From Conchocele bisecta (Eukaryota; Mollusca; Bivalvia; Lucinida; Thyasiridae), in contig CM055278.1 of NCBI GenBank assembly GCA_029237695.1, forward strand, positions 77,831,817 to 77,895,816: a stretch of 64,000 bases of DNA, given 5' to 3'. A program made the translations under genes and the position numbers. The notes beneath the pieces were generated by a model, which did no database searches, was not told the DNA's origin, and saw only the letters and a list, made by a program, of their open reading frames with translations. Below are positions 44,463-58,300 of the stretch, one piece after another; position 1 is the first letter of the stretch, and each line of letters opens with the position of its first letter.

Positions 44463-44614
44463 TAGGAGATAACTGTATTGAAATTTGTAATTTGGGGAGT
44501 ACTCGTTGGATTTACGGTTGGAGGCGGAGGCGCAGGCGGAGACGTAAATCGAAGTTTCCAAACGTAAATACACCGAGTATCTCCTCAAATTACAAATTTC
44601 AATACAGTTATCTT
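44463..44614. mobile_element. Foldback element I
   Basis: GGAGATAACTGTATTGAAAT TTGTAATTTG at the left is complementary to CAAATTACAAATTTCAATAC AGTTATC at the right. The centre has a GC-rich GGAGGCGGAGGCGCAGGCGG tract. It interrupts or joins element H copy 3. Confidence 0.7.
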
Positions 44615-45395
44615 TTTTTTAATGTACGACCATCTAATGTATGACTCATATTCCTGATTTCTGAACCAAATACCAACCCATATGGGCATATAACCCTCAA
44701 TATATTGGCCAAATTACACCTTGTCTGCAATTGTGACAACTGCCATAAACATAATACACGAAAATAAATAGTGCAAAACAAATACGTAAACTAATGAAGA
44801 ATTGTGTTACAATTTACAAACTTTTATTTCATCAAAACATTCTTTATCATCCACCAATGATTATTTTATCTATCGTTCAAAACTACCTTGAATATTAGAA
44901 TACCTGTCCAACGACCTACATTCTGGGAATTCGCATTGCAAGTTAGAAAAAAATGCCTGGCATCGCTAATGCTTGCTTGTCGAGCCTGCCATTTTACAGT
45001 TTTATAAGTGAATCACTTAATGATTATAATAGTTATGGTTGTGTATATTCAGAGTGCAATTTTGGAAATTATATGGCGATGGATGTTGGTAAACGGCTGG
45101 GGTCGTAGGCTGTTGAAGTATTTCAAGTAGCCAGTGTTGTGACAGGGCACCACATGACATTGATGCTGGACAGATAACAGCTGTTGAGTGGGTACAGAGT
45201 TAGGAGAGCTCTCGTCTTCTTGATTTGTTCCAGTATTTTTGAGAACAGCCGAATACTGACATTTCTGGTTGTCCGATCAATCTCTATTGTATGACTTAAC
45301 AGAACTTTCAGGGTGAAACGGAGCGTAACGGTATAATTTCCATAAATATTTAATACACTAGTTGCTCTGATGGCCTCATCTATTACACAGTACAA
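44615..45395. other. No gene supported
   Basis: AT-rich. The 90-codon minus ORF (45123-45395) has no motif. Runs into the start of the 31-bp array. Confidence 0.4.
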
Positions 45396-48300
45396 TTACA
45401 TCCAAATCCCCACCAATGGGAGAGGGTTACACCCGAATCCCAACCCGTGGGAGTACATTACACCCCTATCTCCACCCATCGGAGAGGGTTACACCCCAAT
45501 CCCCACACAAGGGAGAGGATTACACCTCAATCCCACCAATAGGACAGGATTACACCCAATCACACCAATGGGAGTATATTACACCCGAATCACCACCCAC
45601 GGGAGAGGATTACACCCCAATCCCAACCCACGGGAAAGAATTACACAACGGCAGAGGATTACACCCCAATCCTACCCACGGGAGTACATTACACCCAAAC
45701 CAACCACATTGGGAGAGGTTTAAAACCCAAATCCCTCCAAACCCACGGGAGTGGATCCCCTGCAAACCTCAATCCCCACACCTGGGAGTAACATTACACC
45801 CCAATCTCCAAACACGGAGAGGATTTTGCACCCCAATTCCACCAACAGGGAAAGGATACACACCCAAATCCCAACCACGGGCAGTTCATTACACCAAAAT
45901 CCCAACCCATGGAGGGATTTACACAAAAATCTCCACCCACAGGAGAGGATTACACCCCAATATGCCACACACGGGAGTACATTACACCCCAATCAACGCA
46001 AGGGAGAGGATTACACCCCAATCTCAACCAACAGGACGAGGAATACACCCAATCTCCACCACTTGCGTATATTGACATCCCGAATCCCAAGCCACGGGAG
46101 AGGATTACACCCATATCTCCACACCAAAGGGAGAGGTTTTACACCCACATCCCACCGGGAGAGGGATTACCCCCAATCCCTCCACGGGGGACTTACACCC
46201 CGATACCAACCACGGGGAGAGGATTACACCATCCAACCAACAGGATGAGGATTCACCTCAATCCCACCAACTGGAGAGTATATTACACCCAATCCACACA
46301 TGGGACAGAGGATCACACCCAATCGCCACAAGCGGAACAGGATTACACCCCAATCCCACCACGGTGAGTACTTTATCACAAATCCAACCCAGGGTGAACA
46401 TTACACCCATCCATTACACCTCAATCCACCCATGGGAGTACATTCATCCCAATCTCGACACGAGGAGATGATTGCATCCCACCAATCCCACCACGGGGAG
46501 AGGATTTACACCCCAATCTCAACAACAGGAGAGGATTACACCCAATCTCCACCCACTTTGTGTATATGGAGATCCCAATCCGAAGCCAGGGAGAGGGCTT
46601 ACACCCCCAATCTCCACCCAAGGAGAGGTTTACACCCCATTCCACAAACGGAGGAGGATTACACCCCAATCCCTCCCACGGGAGGACATTCACCCAATAC
46701 AACCCACGGTGAGAGGAATACTCCCAATCCAACCAAAAGGAGAGGTTACACATTCAATCCACACGGGGAGTATTTACACCCATACCCACACATGGGAGAG
46801 GAATCACACCAATACCCACCACACGGGGAACAGGATTACACCCCAATCCCACCCACGGGAAGTACATTATACCCAAATCCCAAACCAAGGGAGAATTACA
46901 CCCCAATTACACAATCTCCACAGGAGATTAACACCCCAAATCCCCACCCACGGAGAAGGATTACACACCCAACCCCTCCCACCCCTAGGGAGTTAACCTT
47001 AACCACCTCAATCTTCCTCCCATGGGAGAGGGTTACACAACAATCCCCATCCACGGGAGAGGATTACACCTCAATCCCACCCATGGGAGTACATTACACC
47101 TCAATCTCCACCCATGGGAGAGGGTTACATCGCAATCCCCATCTACGGGAGTACATTACACCCCAATCTCCATCCACAGGAGAGGGTTACACCCCAATCC
47201 TCACACACGGGAGAGGATGACACCTCAATCCCACCAACGGGAGAGGATTACACCCCAATCCCCACCCACGGCAGAGGATTACACCTCAATCTCCACGCAA
47301 GGGAGAGGATTACACCTCAATCCCACACACGGGAGAGGATTACACTCCAATCCCCACCCATGGGAGTACATTACACCCCAATCTCCACCCATGAGAGAGG
47401 GTTACACCACAATCCCCACCCACGGGAGAATATTACACCCCAATCCAACCCACGGGAGAGGATTACACCCCAATCCCACCCATGGGAATACATTACACCC
47501 GAATCTATACCCACGGGAGAGGATTACAACCCAATCCCACCCACTGGAGAGGATTACACCCAAATCCCCTCCCATAGGAGTACATTACACCCCAATCCCG
47601 ACACGGGAGAGGGTTACACCCTAATACCAACCCACGGTAGAGAATTACACCCCAATCCCCACCCACGGGAGACGATTACACCCCAATCCCCACCATTGCG
47701 AGTTCATTGCAGCACCCCAATGTCCACCCATGGGAGTACATTACACCCAAATCTCCACCCACGGGAGAAGATTACACCTCAATCCCACACATGAGATTAC
47801 ATTACACCCCAATCTCCACCCATGGGAGAGGATTGTTCCCCAATTCCACCAAAGGGAGAGGATTATACCTCAATCCTACCCACCTGAGTACACCCCTAAC
47901 CCAACCCATGGGAGAGGATTACACCCCAATCTCCACCCACGGGAGAGGATTGCAACCCAATTCCACCAACGGGAGAGGATTACACCCTAATCCAACCCAC
48001 GGGAGTTCATTACACCCAAATCCCAACCCATGGGAGAGGATTACACCCCAATCACCACCCACAGGAGAGGATTACACCCCAATCTCCACCCAAGGGAGTA
48101 CATTGCATCCCAATCCCAACACACTGGAGAGGATTACACCCAAATCTCAACCAACAGGAGATGATTATACCCCAATCTCCACCCACCGGTGTACATGACA
48201 TCCCAATCCCAACTCACGGGAGAGGATTACACCCCAATATCCTCCCAAAGGAGAGGTTTACACCCCAATCCCCACATACGGGAGAGGATTACACCCCAAT

Positions 48301-51300
48301 CCATCCCACGGGAGGACATTACACACCAATCCCAACCCACGGGAGAGGATTACACCCAAATCCAACCAACAGGAGAGGAATACACATCAATCCCACCTTC
48401 TGGAGAGTATTACACACCAATCCCCATACATGGGAGAGGATTACACCCAATCCCCACCCACGGAATATGATGACACCCCAATCCCACCCACGGGAGTACA
48501 TTACACCCAAATCCCAACACACGGGAGAAGATTACACACCAATCCCACCCATGGGAGTACATTACACCCAAATCTCCACCCAAGGGAGAGGATTACACCT
48601 CAATCCCACCCATGGGAATACATTACACCCCAATCTCCACCCACGGGAGAGGATTACACCAAAATATCCACCCACGGGAGAGGATTACACCCCAAACCCA
48701 CCCATGGGAGTACATTACATCCCAATGCCAACCCATGGGAGAGGATTACAACCCAATCCCACCAAATGGAAAGGATTACACCACAATCCTCACCCACGGG
48801 AGAGGATTACACCGCGGGAGTACATTATACCCCAATCCCAACCCACGGGAGAGGGTTATACTCCAATCCCCACACACGGGAGAGGATTACATCACAATCC
48901 TCACCCACGGGATAGAATTACACCTCAATGCCAACCCATGGGAGAGGATTACACCCCAATCCCAGCCCACGGGAGAGGATTACACCCCATTCACCACCCA
49001 CGGGAGAGGGATTACATCACAATCACCACCCACGGGAGAGGATTACACCGCAAACCCACCCATGAGAGAGGATTACACCCCAATCCCAGCCCACGGAAGA
49101 GGATTACGGCCCAATCACCACCCACGGGTGAGGATTACACCCCAATCCCAGCCATGTGAGTACACCCATGGAATCCCAATCTCAACCCGCAGGAGAGGAT
49201 TACACCCCAATCCCACACACGGGAGTACATTACACCCAAATCCCCACTCACGGGAGAGGATTACATCCCAATCTCCACCCACGGGAGGAGATTACACCTC
49301 AATCCCACCCATAAGAGTACTTATACTGAGGAGACTTACACCTCAATCCCACCCATAAGATTACATTATACCTCAATCCCAACCATGAGAGTACATTACA
49401 CCTCAATCCCAACCATGAGAGTACATTACACCTCAATCCCACCCATGAGAGTACATTACACCCCAATCACCACCCACGGGAGGAGATTACACCTCAATCC
49501 CACCCATGAGAGTACATTACACCTCAGTCCCACCCATGAGTACATACATCCCACCCACCCAGAGATTGCACCCCAATTCCACCAACGGGAGAGGACTATA
49601 CCCCAATCGTACCCACCTGTGTACACCCCAATCTCAACACATAGGAGAGGATTACACCCCAATCCCCAACCACGGGAGAGGATGACACCCCAATCCCACA
49701 CACGGGAGTACGCTACACCCAAATCCCCACCCACGGGAGAGGATTACATCCCAATCCCACCCATGGGAGTACATTACACCCCAATCTCCACCCACGGCAG
49801 GAGATTACACCTCAATCCCACCCATGAGAGTACATTACACCTCAATCCCACCCATGAGAGTACATTAAACCCCAATCTCCACCCATGGAGAGGATTGCAC
49901 CACAATTCCACCAATGGGAGAGGATTATACCCCAATCCTACCCACCTGAGTGCACCCCAATCCCAACACCTGTGAGAGGATTACACCCCAATCTCCACAC
50001 ACGGGAGAGGATTACACCTCAATCCTACCCAAGGGAGTACATTACACCACAATCCCAGCCCACGGGAGAGGATTACACCCCAAACTCCACCCACATGAGA
50101 GGATTACACCCCAATCTCCAGCCGCAGGAGAGGATTACACCCCAATCCCCACACACGGGAGAGGATTACACTCCAATCTCCACCCACAGGAGAGGATTAC
50201 ACCCCAATCCCCACCATCGGGAGAGGTTTACACCCCAATCCCCGCACACGAGAAAGGATTACACCCCAATCCCAACCCACTGGAGATGAGTACACCCCAA
50301 TCCTTCTCACGGGAGAGGATTACACATCAAGCCCACCCACTGGAGAGTATTACACCCCAATCCCCAAACATGGGAGAGAATTACACCCAATCACACCCAC
50401 GGAAGAGGATTACACACCAATCCCACCCACGGGAGTACATTACACCCAAATCCCAACCCACGGGAGACGATTACACCCCAATCCCACCCATGGGCGTACA
50501 TCACACCAAAATCTCCACCCACGGGAGAGGATTACACCTCAATCCCACCCATGGGAGTACATTACACCCGAATCTCCACCCACGGGAGAGGATTACACCC
50601 CAATATCCACCCACTGGAGAGGATTACACACCAATCTCCACCCACGGGAGAGGATTACACCCCAATCCCCAACCACGGGAGAGGATTACACCCCAATCCC
50701 ACACACGGGAGTACGTTACACCCAAATCCCCACCGACGGGAGAGGATTACATTCCAATCCCACCCATGGGAATACATTACACCCCAATCTCCACCCACGG
50801 GAGGAGATTACACCTCAATCCCACCTATGAGAGTACATTACACCCCAATGTCCACCCACGGGAGGAGATTACACCTCAATCCCACCCATGAGAGTACATT
50901 ACACCTCAATCCCACCCATGAAAGTACATTAAACCCCAATCTCCACCCATGGAGAGGATTGCACCCCAATTCCACCAACGGGAGAGGATTATACCCCAAT
51001 CATACCCACCTGAGTACACCCCAATCCCAACACATGGGAGAGGATTACACCCCAATCTCCACACACGGGAGAGGATTATACACCAATCCTACCCAAGGGA
51101 GTACATTACACCACAATCCCAACCCACGGAAGAGGATTACACCCCAAACTCCACCCACATGAGAGGATTACACCCCAATCCCCACCATCGGGAGAGGATT
51201 ACACCCCAATCGCACCCACGAGAGAACATTACACCCGAATCCCACCCACGGGAGAGGATTACACATCAATCCCACCCAATGGAGAAGATTACACACCAAT

Positions 51301-54300
51301 CCCCACCAATGGGAGAGGATTACACACCAATCTCCACACACAGGAGAGGTTTACACCCCAATCCCCACACACGGGAGAGGATTACACATCAATCCCACCC
51401 ACTGGAGAGTATTACACCCCAATCCCCACACATGGGAGAGGATTACACCCAATCCCATCCACAGAAGAGGATACTCCCCAATCCCACCCACGGGAGTACA
51501 TTACACCCAAATCCCAACCCACGGGAAAAGATTACACCCCAATCCCACCCATGGGCGTACATTACACCAAAATCTCCACCCACGGGAGAGGATTACACCT
51601 CAATCCCACCCATGGGAGTACATTACACCCCAATCTCCACCCACGGGAGAGGATTACACCCCAATCTCCACCCTCGGGAGAGGATTACACCCCAATCTCC
51701 ACACACGGGAGAGGATTACACCCCAATCCCCAACCACGGTAGAGGATTACACCCAATCCCACACACGGGAGTACGTTACGCCCAAATCCCCACCGACGGG
51801 AGAGGATTACATCCCAATCCCACCCATGGGAGTACATTACACCCCAATCTCCACCCACGGGAGGAGATTACACCTCAATCCCACCTATGAGAGTACATTA
51901 CACCATAATCTCCACCCACGGGAGGAGATTATACCTCAATCCCACCCATGAGAGTACATTACACATCAATCCCACCCATGAAAGTACAATAAACCCCAAT
52001 CTCCACCCATGGAGAGGATTGCACCCCAATTCCACCAACGGGAGAGGATTATACCCCAATCATACCCACCTGAGTACACCCCAATCCGAACACATGGGAG
52101 AGGATTACACCCCAATCTCCACACACGGGAGAGGATTATACCCCAATCCTACCCAAGGGAGTACATTACACCACAATCCCAACCCACGGGAGAGGATTAC
52201 ACCCCAAACTCCACACACAGGAGAGGATTACACCCCAATCTCCACACACAGGAGAGGATTACACCCCAATCCCCACACACGGGAGAGGATTACACTCCAA
52301 TCTCCACCCACATGAGAGGATTACACCCCAATCCCCACCATCGGGAGAGGATTACACCCCAATCGCACCCACGAGAGAACATTACACCAGAATCACACCC
52401 ACGGGAGAGGATTACACATCAATCTCACCCAATGGAGAAGATTACACACCAATCCCCACCCATGGGAGAGGATTACACCCCAATCTCCACACACAGGAGA
52501 GATTTACACCCCAATCCCCACACACGGGAGAGGATTACACATCAATCCCACCCACTGGAGAGCATTACACCCCAATCCCCACACATGGGAGAGGATTATA
52601 CCCAATCCCACCCACGGAAGAGGATTACACCCCAATCCCACCCACGGGAGTACATTACACCCAAATGCCAACCCACGGGAGAAGATTACACCCCAATCCC
52701 ACCCATGGGCGTACATTACACCCAAAAATTCACCCACGGGGGAGGATTACACCTCAATCCCACCCATGGGAGTACATTACACCCCAATCTCCACCCACGG
52801 GAGGAGATTACACCTCAATCCCACCTATGAGAGTACATTACACCACAATCTCCACACACGGGAGAGGATTATACCCCAATCCTACCCAAGCGAGTACATT
52901 ACACCACAATCCCAACCCACGGGAGAGGATTACACCCCAAACTCCACCCACAGGAGAGGATTACATCCCAATCTCCACCCGCAGGAGCGGATTACACCCC
53001 AATCCCCACACACGGGAGAGGATTACACTCCAATCTCCACCCACATGAGAGGATTACACCCCAATCCCCACCATCGGGAGAGGATTACACCCCAATCGCA
53101 CCCACGAGAGAACATTACACCGGAATCCCACCCACGGGAGAGGATTACACATCAATCCCACCCAATGGAGAAGATTACACACCAATCCCCACCCATGGGA
53201 GAGGATTACACCCCAATCTCCACACACAGGAGAGGTTTACACCCCAATCCCCACACACGGGAGAGGATTACACCCCAATCCCACCCACAGGAGAACATTA
53301 CACCCCAATCCAACCAACGGGAGTTCATTACACCCAAATCCCAACCCATGGGAGAGGATTACACCCCAATCTCCACCCACGGGAGAGGATTACACCCCAA
53401 TCCGTCCCATGGGAGTAAATTATTTTCCAATCCCAACCCACGGGAGAGGATTACACCCCAATCCAACCCACGGGAGTTCATTACGCCCAAATCCCAACCC
53501 ATGGGAGAGGATTACACCCCAATCCGTCCCATGGGAGTAAATTATTTCCAATCCCAACCCACGGGAGAGGATTACACCCCAATACCCACCAACGGAAAAA
53601 GATTACACCCCAATCCTCACCCACGGGAGAGGATTACACCCCAATCCCCACACACGGGAGTACATTACACCCCAATCCCAACCCACGGGAGGGGGTTATA
53701 CCCCAATCCCCACACACGGGAGAGGATTACATCCCAATCCTTACACCCCAATCCCAGCCCACGGGAGAGGTTTACACTCCATTCACCACCCACGGGAGAG
53801 GATTACACCACAATCACCACCCACGGGAGAGGATGACACCGCAATCCCACCCATGGGAGAGGATTACACCCCAATCCCGATCCACGTGAGAGGATTACAC
53901 CCCAATCACCACCCACGGGAGAGGATTACACCGCAATCCCACCCATGGTAAAGGATTACACCCCAATCCCAGTCCACGGGAGAGGATTGCTCCCGAATCA
54001 CCACCCACGGGTAAGGATTACACGCCAAACCCACCCATGGGAGTACACCCATGGAATCCCAATCCCAGCCCGCGGGAGAGGATTACACCCCAATCCCCAA
54101 CCTCGGGAGAGAATTTCACCCCAATCCCACCCACGGGAGAGGATTGTACCCTAATCCCACATACGGGAGAGGATTACACCTCAATCCCACCCACTGGAGA
54201 GGTTTACACCCCAATGCCACACACGGGAGATGGTTACACCCCAATCCCCACCCACGGGAGCGGATTACACCTCAATCCCACCCACTGGAGAGGGTTACAC

Positions 54301-54358
54301 CCCAATCCCACCCACGGGAGAGGGTTACATCCAATCCCACCCATGGGAGAGGTTATTA
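45396..54358 (+). repeat. 31-bp minisatellite, about 9 kb
   Basis: Unit GGAGAGGATTACACCCCAAT followed by CCCCACCCACG; a frequent variant has GGAGTACATTACACC. About 290 units. A marker block (ATTGCACCCCAATTCCACCA) at about 49894, 50958 and 52018 shows a higher-order repeat of about 1060 bp. From 45396 to about 47020 the units carry many small indels; from there on they are regular. The minus strand has GTGGGTGGGGATTGGGGTG, three G-runs per unit. Long ORFs (up to 356 codons) are artefacts of a stop-poor unit. Confidence 0.97.
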
Positions 54359-54682
54359 GTTAGAAACTACATGGTTTTTCAATGGCCGTACTATCGTGTA
54401 AGCTATATTTCTCGTAAAATGTGTTTAAGCACAGTACTCTCCGATGTTTGTTTTAGAAACATTTATCCACGCCTGTCTGCAGTCTTACTGACTGAAGCTT
54501 GTAAGTGCGATCGATATAGATGTCCCTGTGCATTATTTTACCAATTAGACGAACCATGCCTAGGTCTAATTCATGAGAAAACATTTTTGATTTCAAAATA
54601 CATTTTAGAAATACCACTATTCTGTTACAATTGACGTCACGTTTTGACGTCATGTCCGCTAAAGTAAAATATTATCCATGTT
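54359..54682. other. Spacer with paired CRE-like sites
   Basis: Two perfect TGACGTCA palindromes (54632-54639 and 54645-54652) lie 13 bp apart. This is the consensus for CREB/ATF factors, but no gene starts nearby, so function is unsupported. Confidence 0.35.
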
Positions 54683-54905
54683 GGCAACGTTATAAGCTGG
54701 TCTAAGAGCAAATTTCACATTTTTTCGAAAAGCATGTAATATACAATTTATTCCGTTACTATTTTGAAATACCGGATTTATTTCCCTTGACATATGTAAA
54801 TCCAAAAAAGAAACTCGTGCTCCCCACTCGTTTCTCTATCGAATTTCGAAATGTCTCGGGGAAATATATCCTGTATTTCAAAGTGACAGTTGAATAAACT
54901 GTATG
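54683..54905 (+). repeat. 223-bp direct repeat, copy 1 (MITE-like)
   Basis: CAACGTTATAAGCTGGTCTA to GTTGAATAAACTGTA matches 55709-55931 closely. Inside, TTTTGAAATACCGGATTTAT and ATATATCCTGTATTTCAAAG are complementary, so each copy contains a hairpin element of roughly 150 bp. Confidence 0.85.
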
Positions 54906-55708
54906 TATTTAACCCAGGTGAGTTGGGTGTCGTGTACTAATGCACGAGTGATTGTGGGTCGTTGCACTAAACAAACGTGTGAGCGTAGTGGACCGAGTTT
55001 GTTTTGCGGTAGGACTCAAACACGACGGCAGTATTTGTAGATATCCAGCTCACCGGGTTAAATAAACGGTAACATAGTCAACATTTCTTACATTTCACAC
55101 ATGATTCTTTTTAAAAACAAAACCGTCCATGTATTTTCTTTGAAGTGAAATATGTAGATCAATGTCACATTAAGGTCAAGTAGTATGCTGCTTGCTGACA
55201 TACACCAATAGCTGATAGTGAATGTATATCGAAAATGAAATAAATCGGCTGAAAACTGTAGAAAAAAGTAGAAGACCAGCATAAAGTTAGATTTAAAGTT
55301 AGATTCGTAAAAGGGACATAACTCCATAGGATCGGGGGCGCATAACAATAGTCACGTTACTCACTCCGGCACTTGATGGTTGTCACATATACCAAGTATG
55401 AATTGGATCGGTGGGAAAATGTAAGACTAGTTTGCCGTACAAGTAACTAGACAAGGCGATCGCAGGGGAGTGTCTCGCCCACTACCAACGGGTCAATGTT
55501 ACTCAGGGTGACCCAGGGTGGTGGACTGTCAATGTGAGACGAAGTTACTAATAAACTATTATATTTACATGCTACCCAGTGATTCACCGAGATTCTGGAG
55601 GGATTTATTTCCTTGAAGGAAATATCTCCTACTGGACGTACGGGAGACGTAGTTTACATCATTTCCGGCGACGAAACAATTCATACGCTAACGTCAAAAT
55701 GGTCAATT
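54906..55708. other. Sequence between the two 223-bp repeats
   Basis: No ORF with motifs. It includes CAAACACGACGGCAGT-type sequence and a TTAGATTTAAAGTTAGATT echo (55288-55306). If the repeats were LTRs this would be an internal region, but it shows no gag or pol signature or primer-binding site that I can recognise. Confidence 0.4.
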
Positions 55709-55931
55709 TCGACAACGTTATAAGCTGGTCTAGGAGAACATTTCACATTTTTCGAAGAGCATGTAATATACAATTTATTCCACTACCACTTTGAAATACC
55801 GGATTTATTTCCCTTGACATCTGTAAATCCAACAAAGAAACTCGTGCTCCCAACTCGTTTCTCTGTCGAATTTCGAAATGTCTCGGGGAAATATATCCTG
55901 TATTTCAAAGTGGCAGTTGAATAAACTCTAT
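55709..55931 (+). repeat. 223-bp direct repeat, copy 2
   Basis: Second copy of 54683-54905, about 1026 bp downstream and roughly 90% identical by eye, with the same internal inverted pair. Confidence 0.85.
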
Positions 55932-56009
55932 TTAGCGAATATCCGAATAATCTATCAGGAGATATGCGAAATTTCGACCTATACTTCAAGGAAAGTATGC
56001 CATGGTCAC

Positions 56010-56580
56010 CTAAATGAGCCAAGATGGTTAGGTATCAATGCAAAGAAGTAACTGATGAAGTCTGGCGAAGATCCGATTAACGTATGAGGAGATAATTTAT
56101 GCAAAATTTGGAATACGTCCAACGTTTCGACAGACTGGATCCATATATAGAGAAAAGTAGGTCAAGGTCACCGAATGCTTAAGCATCAATGTAAAGAAAC
56201 TAATCATGAAGTTTGTCGAACATCCGACTAATGTATCAGGCCGTATACCAAATTTGGACGTACATCTAAACTAATTGACAAGGTCAAGGTCACCAAGGTG
56301 ATGGTCAATGTCACTCGAGTGACACTGGATGGGTAGCTATGCTTGTGAGGAAGATATTGGTGAAGTTTGGTAATCATCCGACTAATGGATCAGGAGATAT
56401 TCAACATCTGGACGTACCTCCAAAATTATTGACACACGGTCACCAGAATGACGCTGGATGGATGGCTATTAATATCAGGAAGCTATTGATGAAGTTAGGT
56501 AATGATCCTACTAACATGTCAAGTGATATACGATTGAATATACGTTCCAAATCGACGGCGACGACGACGACGGAATTGTG
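56010..56580 (+). repeat. Degenerate tandem repeat, 120-160 bp
   Basis: CATCCGACTAATGTATCAGG-type words occur at about 56069, 56222, 56384 and 56504, with GATGAAGTTTG upstream of each and GGTCAAGGTCACC between. It ends in ACGGCGACGACGACGACGG. Resembles common molluscan dispersed repeats. Confidence 0.65.
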
Positions 56581-57474
56581 ACAGCTATGTCTCACTTTCC
56601 ACTACCGTGAGTGAGACAGAAATGTGTTCATAGAACACGGGTGCCCCACCTACTGCTGTGTTAATAAACGAGGCATAGTTGCAAAATTCCAAAAATACAT
56701 CCTCAAACAGAAACGTTATCCAATAGAAATAACTAGTAACTATGTAAATAGGACTATTGTAGGTCAAGGTCATGCTATGTTATGCATTTCACAGTCACTG
56801 TGTATGATGGCTAATAATTCTAATTATAGTAGTTAAAAATACAAGGTCAAACAAATAAAACATGGAATAAATGTATGTATTTAACCAATGGAAATAACAA
56901 AGTAAATACATGTACATGTAATGCAATTCTATGTCAAGGTCACACAAATGTCATTTAATTCACAGCGGGTTGCATTTCACATCGCTGGCTCGTGATAGTG
57001 TGCAAGTATGTTGGCAGTAGGCTTAATACTATTGAAGATACTAAGCTCTTACAAAAACCTTAACCGATTTTAACTGTAAATATTGCAATCGTAGGTCAAT
57101 GTCACACAAATATCATTTTGGTTAACAGTGGGTTGTGGTGCACTCCGCTGCCTCATGATAGTGTGCAAGCACGGTGTCTGTAGACCTCATACAGTTGAAT
57201 ATACAAGCAGCTCTTACATAAACGGACGGAAATTGGTAGCACTAAATGCCCCCTCCACTGACGTGGTGGGACATAACATGATCTATACATACGGTTTGTT
57301 AGAAGCAAACCGACGTGTACGATGAATTATACTAGACAATGGGTGGTTGTTTCACGGAGTGAATGACGAACAGTGTATACCATAATGAGACTGCCCTGAC
57401 TGTCATATCGTATCGTGGAAGTACGGCGATCCGGTAATCAGAACATGGCATGAACTTTCTATTTAATGAGGGAT
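56581..57474. other. No gene supported
   Basis: GGTCAAGGTCA and GGTCACACAAA words recur (about 56760, 56935 and 57095) in a loose duplication of about 160 bp. ORFs of 62-70 codons overlap on both strands and lack motifs. Confidence 0.4.
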
Positions 57475-57940
57475 CGTAGCTACTATTACGGCCATACAAA
57501 CAATGAAAAAACAGTATTTGTTTTCGATAATATTAAATTTTATAAAAATTTAAGAATGAGCCTTCTTTTTAGTTCGTGAAATTTAGTCAAATATTGATTT
57601 TAGTACGAAAATACAATTTCCCCATGGTAAATCCCCATAGACATCTTCACATAGTGAAGATATCTATGGGGATTTAACATGGGAACAGTTTTCTATTTTC
57701 AGAAATAGTGGACCGATTTTCAATATTTAACTTTTGTTTTCTTAGTTAAATCATTTGCAAGCTATCAAGCCAGGTTTCGGAAGCAATTTCTCAAATTGTT
57801 TGTTTTTTTGACTGCTCCCTCGGCTACTCCACCTCCTTTCCACCCATGTTAAATTCCCATAGACAAATATTATAGAAAACAAATATTATTTTTGCATTGT
57901 TCATATGGCTGTAACATTTTGACAGGTTTCGTGAAACAGA
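57475..57940. mobile_element. Dispersed repeat K in foldback arrangement
   Basis: 57475-57605 is the reverse complement of K copy 1 (41820-41965), while 57885-57940 repeats its last part in direct orientation. A central hairpin lies at 57621-57683 (CCCATGGTAAATCCCCATAG versus CTATGGGGATTTAACATGGG). No ORF. Confidence 0.6.
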
Positions 57941-57944
57941 CAGT

Positions 57945-58300
57945 AGTTATATCTTTTTGCAAATCTGTGTATATAGATCCGGTTCTATGCTGTATTTCAG
58001 CGTTTATTTCTAAATGAATAGCAAACTGAATAGCATAAACATTGAGTTCAGCGAACAGAGTAGACCCAGATCAGACTGATCTGAGTCTACACTGATCATC
58101 CTGATTGCAATAACATTAATAAGTGTGAAACTATGAATCTGGAAAATAATGCAGATCGATAGGATGATCTGGACCAACACTAGTAGATTCTCACTATATT
58201 GACTCCTTTTCATAACATATCATGCTTCATTCGCCCTGGTTACAAGCAATAAGGCCATATACAACATAATGTGGGCCAGATTTCTATAAATATTTCAACG
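57945..58300 (+). repeat. Dispersed repeat D, copy 3
   Basis: TGTATTTCAGCGTTTATTTC, ACAGAGTAGACCCAGATCAG, ATTGCAATAACATTAATAAG and AGGATGATCTGGACCAACAC match copies 1 and 2. The right part matches copy 2 (CAATAAGGCCATATACAAC, GATTTCTATAAATA). Confidence 0.78.

Noticed and set aside
20456..54358. Telomeric or subtelomeric sequence
   Set aside because: No TTAGGG tracts were seen; the arrays are unrelated minisatellites.
45416..54363. Many open frames of 100-356 codons with repeated THGRGLHPN-like peptides
   Set aside because: They follow the 31-bp tandem unit and switch frame with every indel; neighbouring frames give equivalent peptides.
54683..55931. Complete LTR retrotransposon
   Set aside because: The terminal repeats contain an inner hairpin, the 800-bp interior has no gag or pol motif, and no primer-binding site was seen.
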